DNA of 35,650 nucleotides from Gammaproteobacteria bacterium (GTDB taxonomy: Bacteria > Pseudomonadota > Gammaproteobacteria > UBA9214): NCBI GenBank assembly GCA_020344335.1, contig CP070821.1, forward strand, positions 1,452,572 to 1,488,221, in the 5' to 3' direction. Below are positions 9,549-20,406 of this stretch, piece by piece (within the stretch, counting starts at the first letter, position 1; each line of letters opens with the position of its first letter). The notes under the pieces are model-generated. The model had not been told where the DNA came from, did not search any database, and saw only the letters and a list, made by a program, of their open reading frames with translations. A program made the translations under genes and the position numbers.

Positions 9549-10127
9549 TTACAATATGTTAATTTTAAATTCCTTGAAGAGCTCCGCCGTCTCGTAAAGG
9601 GGCAGTCCCATCACACCGGAATAACTCCCTTCCAGTCGTTCAACAAATAGTGCCGCGCAACCCTGGATGGCATAGCCACCGGCCTTGTCCTGCGGCTCAC
9701 CGGTCTCCCAGTATGCCTGACATTCCGCCGCGGTTAACGTTCGAAATGTCACATTACTGGTACTCACGCGAACGGCTTCGTGCGCACCGGCGAGTGCAAC
9801 CGCGCTGATCACCTGATGGGTGCGTCCGGACAATCTCAGTAACATGGCAAGCGCATCATCCCGGTCACGCGGCTTTCCCATGATCGTGCCATCGGCAACC
9901 ACCGTGGTATCCGCACCCAGCACCGGGCAATAATCTCCCTCCTCCAGCAAGGTCTTTCCGGCACGCGCCTTCGACAGCGCCAGCCGGGTGACGTAATCAA
10001 GCGGTGCTTCCCCCGGCAAGTGTTGCTCATCGATATCGACTCGCAACACGCCAAAGCTGACCCCGATCTGTGCTAGGAGTTCGTGACGTCGCGGCGATGT
10101 GGAAGCGAGATAGATGTCAGGTTGCAT
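9549..10127 (-). CDS. maf: Maf family nucleoside triphosphate pyrophosphatase (YhdE-type)
   Basis: Maf proteins hydrolyse dTTP, UTP or modified NTPs to monophosphates. The signature ASTSPRR sits at residues 7-13, and the catalytic ADTTV block ([17 protein letters not shown]) and GYAIQG ([11 protein letters not shown]) follow in order. The [11 protein letters not shown] form is that of the YhdE (dTTP/UTP) subfamily. The frame stays open upstream to 10304, but conservation begins at MQPDIYLAS, so the ATG at 10127 is chosen (192 residues); an ATG two codons earlier (10133) is equally possible. It follows the hairpin-rich gap after rlmH and precedes rng. Confidence 0.93.
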   Translation of the reverse strand: MQPDIYLASTSPRRHELLAQIGVSFGVLRVDIDEQHLPGEAPLDYVTRLALSKARAGKTLLEEGDYCPVLGADTTVVADGTIMGKPRDRDDALAMLLRLSGRTHQVISAVALAGAHEAVRVSTSNVTFRTLTAAECQAYWETGEPQDKAGGYAIQGCAALFVERLEGSYSGVMGLPLYETAELFKEFKINIL

Positions 10128-10166
10128 GCTCATTATTGCCGTCCAACATTGGATCAATACTACCCC

Positions 10167-10185
10167 TGAATAGGTATTCATTTTA
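10167..10185 (-). promoter_or_regulatory. Operator-like palindrome next to a TAAAAT box ahead of maf
   Basis: The arms TGAATA (10167-10172) and TATTCA (10175-10180) are perfect inverted repeats separated by two bases. On the minus strand a TAAAAT -10-like hexamer (10180-10185) abuts it, so the palindrome would overlap a transcription start about 45 bases ahead of maf. No convincing -35 box was found. Confidence 0.3.
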
Positions 10186-10254
10186 CCCGTCGGCGCTGAC
10201 TGCATCGCAGGAAATCCAGCCCCTCTGGCAAGCACCCAACATACCGGGAAGCGC

Positions 10255-10278
10255 GCGGAAAATCCTGCAAAACAGGAT
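10255..10278 (-). terminator. Possible weak terminator in the rlmH-maf gap
   Basis: On the minus strand, arms ATCCTG and CAGGAT enclose a TTTTG loop and are followed directly by TTTTCC. The stem is short and AT-containing, so this is a weak candidate for ending the leuS-rlmH transcript before maf. Confidence 0.35.
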
Positions 10279-10449
10279 ATATATAGCCGGCTCGGGCAAG
10301 CCATTGGTGTACTTGTTGTTTACGGCGCAATAGTGCGCCGGTGCGCAGGCGCGGAAGCCTGCATGGCACAACCTGAATAGACTGGAATCGCGCTTGTACG
10401 CAAATGACAGGGTACTTGCCTATGCACAACAGGCTACTTCAATGACAAC

Positions 10450-10473
10450 ATCACCGGGTTCAGGCCCGGTGAT
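10450..10473. other. Nine-base-stem hairpin spanning the rlmH stop codon
   Basis: ATCACCGGG (10450-10458) and CCCGGTGAT (10465-10473) form a perfect stem around a 6-base loop that contains the rlmH stop codon (10460-10462). There is no T-run on the minus side (GTTGTCATT follows), so a rho-independent terminator is uncertain; it may instead protect the 3' end. Confidence 0.4.
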
Positions 10474-10930
10474 AGGGATGCCCAGCGAGGATGGTCCAGG
10501 CCCGGTAGAGCTGCTCGGCAATGATCACGCGCACCAGCGCATGCGGCAGGGTATGCGCCGACAGTGACCAGCGCAGATCGGCTCGCTGCAGACATTCATC
10601 CGACAGGCCGTCTGCCCCGCCGACCAGCAGGGCCACGTCGTGACCGCCCTGCATCCAGTCCTGTATCCGGGTCGCGAGGGATTTTGTATCCCAGGCCATA
10701 CCATGCTCATCCAGGGCGATTACCGTGCCCTGCGGCGGCAGTGCGGCCAGAATCTGCTCTCCTTCCAGTTCCTTGATGCGCTCTGTATTGAGGGTTTTCC
10801 TGCGCTTGCAGGGCGGTATCTCGACCAGCCGCAGGGAACACTCCCGCGGCAGCCGGCCGGCATACTCATGGTAACCCTCGGCAACCCAGGCAGGCATCCG
10901 GGTCCCGACCGCGACCAGATGAATCAGCAC
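10460..10930 (-). CDS. rlmH: 23S rRNA (pseudouridine-1915-N3) methyltransferase RlmH
   Basis: RlmH is a SPOUT-fold enzyme that methylates pseudouridine 1915 in helix 69 of 23S rRNA on assembled 70S ribosomes. The 156-residue length is standard. Family blocks are present: IHLVAVGTRMPAWV at the N-terminus, ALDEHG, LLVGGADGL for SAM binding in the trefoil knot, and the C-terminal YRAWTILAGHPYHR. The start codon is GTG (10928-10930). It follows rsfS by 50 bases, as in E. coli and Pseudomonas. Confidence 0.96.
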   Translation of the reverse strand: MLIHLVAVGTRMPAWVAEGYHEYAGRLPRECSLRLVEIPPCKRRKTLNTERIKELEGEQILAALPPQGTVIALDEHGMAWDTKSLATRIQDWMQGGHDVALLVGGADGLSDECLQRADLRWSLSAHTLPHALVRVIIAEQLYRAWTILAGHPYHRA

Positions 10931-10980
10931 GAGACCGACCGGTACCTCAATGCGGGTTCAGGTCTCTGACAGTGGTTCAT

Positions 10981-11367
10981 TCAGGTTGCAGGCCTGGCAT
11001 CGCTGCCGACCGACCAGAGTTTTTCCAGTGCATAGAATTCGCGGACCCTGGGCATCATGACGTGTACGACCACATCGCCCAGGTCGACCAGCACCCATTC
11101 CGCTGCCTGCTCGCCTTCCACGCCCAGCGCCCGGAATCCTGCCTGCTTCGTCTTGCGAATCACATTATCCGCCAGCGATTTCACGTGGCGGCTGGAGGTG
11201 CCGCTGGCAATCACCATACGGTCGGTAATCGAAGTGAGTTTGCTGACATCCAGGGTCCTGATATCGACACCCTTGAGTTCCTCCAGGGCATCGATGACCA
11301 GTGCCAGCAGTTTGTCTACCTGTGCCGCTGGCATGGTTTCTGTAGTGTCTGTGTTTTCGCTTTTCAT
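10981..11367 (-). CDS. rsfS: Ribosomal silencing factor RsfS
   Basis: RsfS binds ribosomal protein L14 on the 50S subunit and blocks subunit joining when nutrients are scarce. The protein has 128 residues. The conserved core [31 protein letters not shown] and the later [10 protein letters not shown] block are clear. Its ATG overlaps the nadD stop codon (ATGA at 11364-11367), so translation is probably coupled. The nadD-rsfS-rlmH order is one of the most stable in proteobacteria. The extra N-terminal residues ([16 protein letters not shown]) are poorly conserved in the family. Confidence 0.95.
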   Translation of the reverse strand: MKSENTDTTETMPAAQVDKLLALVIDALEELKGVDIRTLDVSKLTSITDRMVIASGTSSRHVKSLADNVIRKTKQAGFRALGVEGEQAAEWVLVDLGDVVVHVMMPRVREFYALEKLWSVGSDARPAT

Positions 11368-12005
11368 TGGAGGGTCCTGGCCTGATACAGGTGTTCGCGC
11401 CGTATGATCTCCAGCACCGCTTCCGGAACCAGGAAGCCGGCATTTTCACCGTGCGCCAGCAGGGTACGTATTCGGGTAGCGGAAATTTCCAGTTGTGTGA
11501 CGTTCTGAAACAGAACGCGCCCGACGGCATGTTTTTCCAGTTCTGCTGGATCCATGACCCGGTGCCGGTTGACAAAATCTTCCAGCTCACCCTCAGGATG
11601 AATTTCACTGCCGGGTCGCGTCATAACGACCATGTGACACAGATTGATCAGCTCGTGCCAGCGATGCCATGTCGGCAAGTCGTGAAAGGCGTCCAGCCCA
11701 ATCAGCAGGGACAGGCTCACGGTTCCCAGTTCGGCGCGCAGTGACATCAGGGTATCAAATGTCCATGACGGACCATCCCGCTCGAGTTCACGCCGATCGA
11801 TCCTGAATTCCGGATAATTTCTGATGGCTGCCTCCAGCATTGCAACCCGTAGTGGTGCGTCGGCAACCGGCTGCGGCCGATGCGGGGGGATATGACAGGG
11901 TATCAGCCGCACTTCCTCGAGACCCAGCACCTGCTGGATGTCGAGAGCCGGTCGCAGGTGGCCAAAGTGTACTGGATCAAAGGTTCCGCCGAGAATGCCT
12001 AGCAT
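11364..12005 (-). CDS. nadD: Nicotinate-nucleotide adenylyltransferase NadD
   Basis: NadD joins nicotinate mononucleotide and ATP to form deamido-NAD in NAD synthesis. The nucleotidyltransferase motif [11 protein letters not shown] is at residues 6-16, and the second motif [10 protein letters not shown] (an ISSTxIR variant) is near residue 180. Its 213 residues match the family. It overlaps rsfS by four bases downstream. Upstream, 156 bases separate it from proA; that gap holds a decayed palindromic repeat. Cytoplasmic. Confidence 0.96.
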   Translation of the reverse strand: MLGILGGTFDPVHFGHLRPALDIQQVLGLEEVRLIPCHIPPHRPQPVADAPLRVAMLEAAIRNYPEFRIDRRELERDGPSWTFDTLMSLRAELGTVSLSLLIGLDAFHDLPTWHRWHELINLCHMVVMTRPGSEIHPEGELEDFVNRHRVMDPAELEKHAVGRVLFQNVTQLEISATRIRTLLAHGENAGFLVPEAVLEIIRREHLYQARTLQ

Positions 12006-12017
12006 GGGACAGGAAAT

Positions 12018-12095
12018 ATCACTCCGGCTTGACCGGAAATCGGAACCCGATGGATACCACGGATGTCATCCCCGCTTGAAGTACAGGAATGACGG
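12018..12095. repeat. Decayed interspersed palindromic repeat between proA and nadD
   Basis: The segment holds TCCGG-CTTGA-CCGGA (12023-12037), then GGATACC and CCCCGCTTGAAG, and ends in CAGGAATGACGG. This layout resembles the common bacterial repeat built of GTCATTCC-type ends and GGATTCC cores, but the two halves no longer pair well, so it looks like an old copy. The identification is by resemblance to a widespread repeat type, from memory. Confidence 0.4.
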
Positions 12096-12161
12096 TTCAT
12101 GTAGTGATGTATTTGGCAACAGGATACGTCTGGCACGTTTGCAGGTGGAGGCCCGGTGATT

Positions 12162-13445
12162 TCAGGTACGAATATGGCCGTCACCCAGGACGATGTATTT
12201 CAGTGTCGTCAACCCTTCCAGCCCGACCGGACCGCGCGCATGCAGCTTGTCGGTACTGATACCGATTTCCGCACCGAGCCCGTACTCGAAGCCATCGGCA
12301 AAGCGGCTCGAGGCATTGACCATTACCGAGCTGGAATCGACCTCGCGCAAAAAACGCTGTGCGTGCGAGAGTGATTCGGTAATGATGACATCCGTATGGT
12401 CGGAACCATAGCGGTCAATATGTTCGATCGCTGCATCCAGGTCGTCCACGACACGCACCGCCAGCACCGGTGCGAGGTACTCTGTTTCCCAGTCCGTTTC
12501 CGTTGCCGGCTTGATGTCCGGCAGGATCCGCAGGGTCGCTTCGCAACCCCGCAGTTCAACGCCCACTTCCCGAAACCGCTCACCGAGTACCGGCAGGACA
12601 TGCCCGGCAATCGCCCTTGCTACCAGCAGGGTCTCCATTGTGTTGCAGGTTCCGTAACGTTGTGTTTTCGCATTGACGGACACCTTTACCGCCTTGTCGA
12701 TATCGGCCATGTCATCGATATAGGTATGGCATACCCCGTGCAGGTGCTTGATGACCGGGACCCGTGATTCCTTGCTGATACGTTCAATCAGGCCCTTGCC
12801 ACCGCGCGGCACGATAACATCGACGTAGTTCTCCATGCGGACGAGTTCACCGACCGCCGCGCGGTCGGTGGTCTCGATGACCTGCACTACGTCAGCCGGC
12901 AGCCCGGCACTGGCCAGTCCCTCGTGGATACATGCGGCGATGGCCTGGTTGGAATGGATCGCCTCCGAACCGCCGCGCAGGATCGCCGCGTTACCCGATT
13001 TCATGCACAGGCCGGCGGCATCGGCTGTCACGTTGGGCCGCGATTCATAGATAATCCCGATCACCCCCAGCGGTACGCGCATGCGCCCCACCTGGATGCC
13101 CGAGGGACGGAAATTCATATCGGTAATGCTGCCGACCGGATCCGGTAACAACGCAATTTCGCGCAGGCCCTCCGCCATGGCAGCGATGCGCGCATCGTTC
13201 AGTTCCAGGCGGTCCAGCAGCGCCGCATCGAGACCATGCTGGCGACCGGCAGCGAGGTCTTTCTCGTTTTCCGTCTTGAGCTTGTCGGTGGCTGCCTCGA
13301 TGGCTGCGGCAATGGCATTCAATGCCGCATCTTTCCTGCCGGACTCGACCTTGCTGATCTGCCTTGCGGCCGCGCGTGCGCGTCGGCCCACCGTCTGCAT
13401 ATAGGCAGGTACATCTACAGTCACGGATTCGGCCTTTGCACTCAT
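12162..13445 (-). CDS. proA: Gamma-glutamyl phosphate reductase ProA
   Basis: ProA reduces gamma-glutamyl phosphate to glutamate semialdehyde with NADPH in proline synthesis. The protein has 427 residues and the aldehyde-dehydrogenase fold. The catalytic cysteine is in [13 protein letters not shown] (about residue 275). Other family blocks are [25 protein letters not shown] and the C-terminal [17 protein letters not shown]. It starts 12 bases after the holA stop. proA upstream of nadD is the Pseudomonas arrangement; proB is not in this window. Confidence 0.97.
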   Translation of the reverse strand: MSAKAESVTVDVPAYMQTVGRRARAAARQISKVESGRKDAALNAIAAAIEAATDKLKTENEKDLAAGRQHGLDAALLDRLELNDARIAAMAEGLREIALLPDPVGSITDMNFRPSGIQVGRMRVPLGVIGIIYESRPNVTADAAGLCMKSGNAAILRGGSEAIHSNQAIAACIHEGLASAGLPADVVQVIETTDRAAVGELVRMENYVDVIVPRGGKGLIERISKESRVPVIKHLHGVCHTYIDDMADIDKAVKVSVNAKTQRYGTCNTMETLLVARAIAGHVLPVLGERFREVGVELRGCEATLRILPDIKPATETDWETEYLAPVLAVRVVDDLDAAIEHIDRYGSDHTDVIITESLSHAQRFLREVDSSSVMVNASSRFADGFEYGLGAEIGISTDKLHARGPVGLEGLTTLKYIVLGDGHIRT

Positions 13446-13457
13446 TGTTCTGGATCG

Positions 13458-14498
13458 TTACACGGATTCTGTCAGGTCTGCCGGCTGCGATGCGTCCACA
13501 CCGGCGAGTTGCAGGGTTAATTGTAACATCTCATCCCATTCGTTTCCTGCCGCCTGTCCCTTGATGACCTTGTCAATAGCGGCACACCGGCGCAGCAGGG
13601 CATGACTATCACTGTTCGAGAGACGCTCCAATGCGCGGGCAAATTGCGGCTTGCGGTTCGCCCACACTCGAAACCTTGCAAGGACAGTGGAGACAGTCTC
13701 ACCGCTGGCAATGCTGTCTGTCATCGAAGCCAGTTGCCGGATGTCGCGTGCCAGAGCCCATAGCACCACTGGCGGTGCAACCCCTTCCGCATGCAGTCCG
13801 TTCAGGATGCGCACACTGCGGGCACCCTCTCCCGCCAGTGCACTGTCGGCCAGGGCGTACACGTCAAAACGGGCACTGTCCGCCACTGTCCGGGTGATAT
13901 CATCGGCATCAACCTGCCCCGCACCCCGCAGCAGGTACAGTTTTTCAATTTCCTGCACGCACGCCAGCAGGTTGCCCTCGGTACGTTCTGCCAGCAGGGT
14001 GACGGCAGACTCCGTGGGTTGCAGGCCATGCCGCAGCATGCGTGCGCGTATCCATGCCGGCAGCTGATTTGTATCCAGATGCCAAACGAACACAACAACA
14101 CCGGCCTTGCCGAGTGCCTGCACCCACTTGCTCTTGCGTGCCGCTGCATCCAGCTTGCCGGCCGTGACCAGCAATACGGTGTCTTCCGGTGGCTGTTCCG
14201 CCCAGGCACGCAGCGCCTTCGCTCCGGCATCGCCCGGCCTGCCGGTCGGCAGGCGTACATCGACAATGCGCCGCTCGGAGAACAGCGACAGGTTGCCGGC
14301 AGCCGATGACAGCGAATTCCAGTCAAACCCGGGCTGGACGGTCAGCACATCGCGCTCTGTAAATCCCTGCTGACGGGCCCGGGCACGCACGGCATCAGCG
14401 GCCTCCATAACACGCAGTGGTTCGTCCCCGCTGATGAAATACACCGGCGCGAGCGATTTCTGTAACTGTTTTTCCAGTTGTTCCGGTTTCAGCTGCAT
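13458..14498 (-). CDS. holA: DNA polymerase III subunit delta HolA
   Basis: The delta subunit opens the beta sliding clamp in the clamp-loader complex. The 346-residue length is normal. The N-terminus MQLKPEQLEKQLQKSLAPV and YFISGDEPLRVMEAADAVR are characteristic, followed by LSLFSERRIVDVRLPTGRPG. The C-terminal collar domain includes the conserved AVLWALARDI-like segment (VVLWALARDIRQLA). It sits between lptE and proA in the usual leuS-lptE-holA order, 127 bases after the lptE stop codon. Confidence 0.95.
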   Translation of the reverse strand: MQLKPEQLEKQLQKSLAPVYFISGDEPLRVMEAADAVRARARQQGFTERDVLTVQPGFDWNSLSSAAGNLSLFSERRIVDVRLPTGRPGDAGAKALRAWAEQPPEDTVLLVTAGKLDAAARKSKWVQALGKAGVVVFVWHLDTNQLPAWIRARMLRHGLQPTESAVTLLAERTEGNLLACVQEIEKLYLLRGAGQVDADDITRTVADSARFDVYALADSALAGEGARSVRILNGLHAEGVAPPVVLWALARDIRQLASMTDSIASGETVSTVLARFRVWANRKPQFARALERLSNSDSHALLRRCAAIDKVIKGQAAGNEWDEMLQLTLQLAGVDASQPADLTESV

Positions 14499-14625
14499 CC
14501 GGGGGTCAATGTTTCGGTTGAAATAATGTCCGCATACCTGCCGCTAGTCCCGCCCCACGGGGGTGAGGCGACATTGTTGTGATGATTGTGATGACTCTGT
14601 TAATCGTTCTGTTGACCCAAGGGTA

Positions 14626-15210
14626 TCATTTGACTGCAGCCGCAATCCGCAGCATCGCCAGATTGACAACATCACGTTGCAGTTCGCCGCTGATCAAGTC
14701 TGCCTCACGCTCCTTGGAAAGAATATCGTCCTTGTTGAACACGAAATCCCGGCTAAGCGTGACGGTCTGCCTCTCGACCAGCGGCGAATTATCCGGTGCC
14801 ACCACCTCGAAACGGATCGTTTGGCGAATCAGGATTTCCTGCACCTTGCCACCGATATCCACCGTGAGCACGTCCTTCTCATCCCGGTTGCCGAGAATTT
14901 TCAATATCGCGGTCGCCTCATCACGGTTTTCCGTGACGTGTGCACCCCGACCTTCAAGGGCATCGCGAAAATCGTCATTCAGGGAATCGAACGGCCGCTT
15001 TCCCTGGATATAGGTAACCGCCATGGCATCCGGCAGGACGCTATCACCACGCAGGTGAAAGCCGCAGGCGTTGAGCACCAACAAGGTAAAACCCGCCAGC
15101 AGCAGCCGGACAGCCAGTGCAGGATGCCCCGTGAATACCCTCCGGCAAATTGCGCCATGCTTTCCAGGGTGAACTCTGGAGCCTGAAGTTTTATGACAAT
15201 GACCTCCCAT
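14626..15210 (-). CDS. lptE: LPS-assembly lipoprotein LptE
   Basis: LptE plugs the LptD barrel and helps place lipopolysaccharide in the outer leaflet. After a long n-region comes the hydrophobic LLLAGFTLLVLNAC lipobox and GFHLRG, the typical first residues of mature LptE. The body carries ALEGRGAHVTENRDEATAILKIL and YEVVAPDN-like strands (FEVVAPDNSPLVERQTVTLSRDF). The ATG at 15208-15210, directly after the leuS stop (15212-15214), is chosen over an in-frame codon at 15225 inside leuS. With this start the signal peptide is longer than usual (about 50 residues before the Cys), so the true start could be further in. Confidence 0.9.
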   Translation of the reverse strand: MGGHCHKTSGSRVHPGKHGAICRRVFTGHPALAVRLLLAGFTLLVLNACGFHLRGDSVLPDAMAVTYIQGKRPFDSLNDDFRDALEGRGAHVTENRDEATAILKILGNRDEKDVLTVDIGGKVQEILIRQTIRFEVVAPDNSPLVERQTVTLSRDFVFNKDDILSKEREADLISGELQRDVVNLAMLRIAAAVK

Positions 15211-15211
15211 C

Positions 15212-17686
<2,475 letters not shown>

Positions 17687-17782
17687 TCAGGTGCGGAAGA
17701 ATACCCCAGCCCAAGGGGAACTTCACCTCGGGCACGGATTGGTCCACACTTGGAGTATATCGATTCACAACGGATGCCCGTA

Positions 17783-18313
17783 ATGAGCGAAGAAAAATCC
17801 ACCCGCGAAAAATGGCTCGCTGCCTATGACGACATGATGGTGCGGGTAAAAACCGCCATTGAGGAGGCAGAGGAAGCGACCGTCCCGACCATGCGACGCT
17901 ATATTCACAATGCCCGGGACAAGGCCGTCGAACTGGGGGAACTGACCCGGGAGGAAGCCGAGAAGATCGCCACTTATCTGGAACGCGATCTCGCGGACGC
18001 CGGCAGGCACCTCACCGACACCGGCCAGCAACTCGGTGACTGGCTGCGCTTTGATATTGACCTGATCGAGGACCGGCTGCTCGATGCGCTTTCACATGCC
18101 GCCGACCACACCCGGCTGGAATTGCAGCAGTTCGAGCGTGATATCAAGGAAGGCCCGCCATGGAATGCCGGCGAGGTCACCGGTCCCGGCACCCTGGTAT
18201 GCGACTCCTGCGGCGCCATCATCCGCTTCCATGCCACCGGTTACATCCCGAACTGCCCCAACTGCGACCACACGGTATTTCATCGCAAGACGGTCGAAGA
18301 CGAACTCAAATGA
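17783..18313 (+). CDS. ybeL: Zinc-ribbon-containing protein, YbeL family (DUF1451)
   Basis: A cytoplasmic protein of 176 residues with a long helical N-terminal part (about 1-115, rich in Glu, Arg and Lys) and a C-terminal zinc ribbon: CDSC (about residues 138-141) and CPNC (about 158-161). The E. coli homologue YbeL is also divergent from leuS; its function is unknown. The frame is open far upstream, antisense to leuS, but homology starts at MSEEKSTREKW. An ATG three codons earlier (17774) is possible, but the chosen one has CGGA nine bases ahead. Its stop overlaps the ATG of the next gene (ATGA at 18310-18313). Confidence 0.88.
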   Translation: MSEEKSTREKWLAAYDDMMVRVKTAIEEAEEATVPTMRRYIHNARDKAVELGELTREEAEKIATYLERDLADAGRHLTDTGQQLGDWLRFDIDLIEDRLLDALSHAADHTRLELQQFERDIKEGPPWNAGEVTGPGTLVCDSCGAIIRFHATGYIPNCPNCDHTVFHRKTVEDELK

Positions 18314-18807
18314 GCGATCCGGAACGGCCCTGCCCGACGGCCACCGCCGCTACGGCACAGCCAGGTACGTACCGAATACTGCCGTCTCCCGGGCGACTAA
18401 TGCGAGGCGTTCCGGTCGGCCGAATCCCGATCTCTCTGATGATTATCGCGTTGCTGCTGGCGATGGTTCTGTCGTTACCGGCACTGGCGAACGGAGATGG
18501 CGGAAGTATCGAGCACGTAGTCGTGGTGTGGCTCAAAACACCCGGTGACCGTGCAGCGCAGGACAAGGTCATCGCGGCCAGCCAGGTACTGAAGTCGATT
18601 CCCGGCGTGTTATCACTCAAGGCCGGCACCATGATCCCGAGTGAACGCCCGATTGTCGACAGCAGTTTCGATATAGCGCTGAGCGTCACCTTCAGCGACC
18701 TGGAAGCCATGCAAAACTACCTTACGCACCCGACCCACGTGCAGCTGGTCGGCGAAACGCTGGAACCGCTGGTTGATAAAATCCGGGTGTATGATTACCG
18801 TTACTGA
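18310..18807 (+). CDS. Exported Dabb (stress-responsive alpha/beta-barrel) domain protein
   Basis: The C-terminal 100 residues match the Dabb ferredoxin-like fold: VEHVV-type opening (IEHVVVVWLK), VLSLKAG, a FDIALSVTFSDLEAMQNYLTHP block and the closing VDKIRVYDY. Before it lies a hydrophobic signal sequence, LMIIALLLAMVLSLPALA, pointing to secretion or membrane attachment. The first ATG (18310) overlaps the ybeL stop and suggests coupled translation; an internal ATG at 18400 would give a more ordinary signal peptide (135 residues). Most Dabb proteins are small and cytoplasmic, so the signal peptide is unusual. The function is not known. Confidence 0.78.
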   Translation: MSDPERPCPTATAATAQPGTYRILPSPGRLMRGVPVGRIPISLMIIALLLAMVLSLPALANGDGGSIEHVVVVWLKTPGDRAAQDKVIAASQVLKSIPGVLSLKAGTMIPSERPIVDSSFDIALSVTFSDLEAMQNYLTHPTHVQLVGETLEPLVDKIRVYDYRY

Positions 18808-18834
18808 TCAGGCCCGCGGGTTGAACCAAACGAC

Positions 18835-18913
18835 GTAGGTTGGGCTGAACACCGTGAAGCCCAACACACAATTTTCTCATCCCGTTGGGCTTCGCTAGCT
18901 CAGCCCAACCTAC
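18835..18913. repeat. Long palindromic repeat (GTAGGTTGGGCTGA family) between two convergent genes
   Basis: Perfect 14-base outer arms GTAGGTTGGGCTGA (18835-18848) and TCAGCCCAACCTAC (18900-18913), plus 10-base inner arms GAAGCCCAAC (18856-18865) and GTTGGGCTTC (18884-18893), form a two-step cruciform. The right end overlaps lnt: the TAG in its outer arm is the lnt stop codon (18910-18912). It resembles the GTTGGGC-type palindromes scattered in many gammaproteobacterial genomes. It lies between convergent genes and may also act as a transcription barrier. Confidence 0.78.
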
Positions 18914-20406
18914 CTGCTGCTGCGTTTGCGTGAAGTAACCCAGGTCATTAGCAGCAACGCCACGCACAGCGTAATCACAGGCATATTCCCGACCCGCACA
19001 TACGGTGTCGCGCCGGCACGGGGGATCACGCTCCCCGTGAGCACGACTTCCTCATCCTGTGCACTCCGGGCCATGATGTTGCCACGGTAATCGATGATTG
19101 CCGATATGCCGGTATTGGTCGCACGCAGCATCGGGCGCCCTGTCTCGCGTGCGCGCATGCGTGCCATTTCCAGGTGCTGGTGCGGCGCCAGCGAACCACC
19201 GAACCAGGCATCGTTACTGACGTTGACCAGCATGGCCGCCTCGGGCAGGTCGCGGATGAGCTGCTCCCCAAAGATCACCTCGTAACAGACCGAGGTCGCG
19301 ACCGGGTAACCGGCCGCATGCAGCAGCGGCTGTCCGGCCGTGCCGCTGGTGAAGTCCGCGTTCGGTACCGCCAGTGCATCGAGGGTATCACCGATCACGT
19401 CACGCAATGGCAGGTATTCACCATACGGTACCAGGTGCTGTTTGCTATAAAACGCCGTTTCAGTATTTATCGAGATCACGCTGTTGTAATAGTCCCAGCT
19501 CTCGCGGTCGAGTACCGGGATGCCGGTCAGCAAGGTCATGCCGGCCGCCTGCAGTTCCGTCTGGAGGTAGGGGATAAAGCTGTCCTCGACCTGATGGTAA
19601 AACGCGGGGATCGCCGTCTCCGGCCACACAACGACATCGATATCCTGCAATGCGAAGGTGAGTTCGGAATACCGGCCCAGCGTGGCAACCAGGTTGTCTG
19701 TCGCCCACTTGTCTTCCTGGGCAATATTGCCCTGCACCAGCGCCACATCCAGTGCCGCGCCGCGCGGTTGCGTCCACTCGACCCGGTCCAGCAGCAACCC
19801 GCCGGCCCACAGCACTACCAGCAGGCCAAGACTGGGATAACGATTGCGATCGCTGGCAATTGCCAGCAGCAGTCCCGCACTCACGGCAACCACCAGGCCG
19901 GTACCGAAGACACCGGCCACCGGCGCATATCCGGATAACGGGCTGTTCACCTGGCTGCTCCCGATGGTCAGCCAGGGAAACCCGGAAAACAGCCAGCCGC
20001 GCACCCATTCACTGAGGATCCAGCCGGCCGGCAAGGCCAGCACCATGGTTGCCCAACCCGGTTTGCCCGGCAGCAAGCGCCGGATGCAATACCCGACAGC
20101 CGCCGGGTACAGGCTCAGGAAGGCCACCAGTCCCGACATGACCAGCAAGGCAGGCACGACAGGCACATGGCCATAGTGATGGATACTGACATACACCCAG
20201 GAAATACCGGCCCCGAAGAAACCGAGCCCGAACAGGTAGCCAGTAATAAAGGCGCGGCGCGGGATCTCCCCGAGCCACTGGTTAAACAGAACGGCAAGCG
20301 AGAGCAGGACCAGCGGGTACCAGCCAAACGGTGCAAACGCCGTGACGGCAAGCGCGCCGGCAAGCACGGCGGTCAGCCAGCCGAACCGGTCGACAAGCAC
20401 TATCAC
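18910..20406 (-). CDS. lnt: Apolipoprotein N-acyltransferase Lnt
   Basis: Lnt adds the third acyl chain to the N-terminal cysteine of lipoproteins in the inner membrane. The 498-residue protein has several hydrophobic helices in residues 10-200 and then a periplasmic nitrilase-like domain. The catalytic triad is visible as Glu263 (WPETAIP), Lys322 (SKQHLVPYGEYLPLR) and Cys374 (SVCYEVIFGE). A final membrane helix (VITLCVALLLMTWV) precedes the basic tail. It overlaps corC by four bases at its start (20403-20406). The stop codon lies inside the palindromic repeat, so the last residues may have been shaped by that element. Confidence 0.97.
   Translation of the reverse strand: MIVLVDRFGWLTAVLAGALAVTAFAPFGWYPLVLLSLAVLFNQWLGEIPRRAFITGYLFGLGFFGAGISWVYVSIHHYGHVPVVPALLVMSGLVAFLSLYPAAVGYCIRRLLPGKPGWATMVLALPAGWILSEWVRGWLFSGFPWLTIGSSQVNSPLSGYAPVAGVFGTGLVVAVSAGLLLAIASDRNRYPSLGLLVVLWAGGLLLDRVEWTQPRGAALDVALVQGNIAQEDKWATDNLVATLGRYSELTFALQDIDVVVWPETAIPAFYHQVEDSFIPYLQTELQAAGMTLLTGIPVLDRESWDYYNSVISINTETAFYSKQHLVPYGEYLPLRDVIGDTLDALAVPNADFTSGTAGQPLLHAAGYPVATSVCYEVIFGEQLIRDLPEAAMLVNVSNDAWFGGSLAPHQHLEMARMRARETGRPMLRATNTGISAIIDYRGNIMARSAQDEEVVLTGSVIPRAGATPYVRVGNMPVITLCVALLLMTWVTSRKRSSR

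Larger units (their letters stand above)
10128..10459. other. Gene-free 332-base stretch with several hairpins
   Basis: No convincing gene is present between maf and rlmH. The stretch contains a 6-base-arm palindrome TGAATA/TATTCA (10167-10180); a hairpin with arms ATCCTG/CAGGAT (10262-10278) that on the minus strand is followed by TTTT; a perfect 7-base stem CGGCGCA/TGCGCCG (10323-10340); and an interrupted stem GTGC-GCAGGC/GCCTGC-GCAC (10341-10369). All are consistent with a structured untranslated RNA on the minus strand or with remnants of palindromic repeats. Confidence 0.5.

Noticed and set aside
14520-14560. GC-rich patch CCCCACGGGG after lptE as a terminator of lptE
   Set aside because: The arms are too short and no T-run follows on the minus strand.
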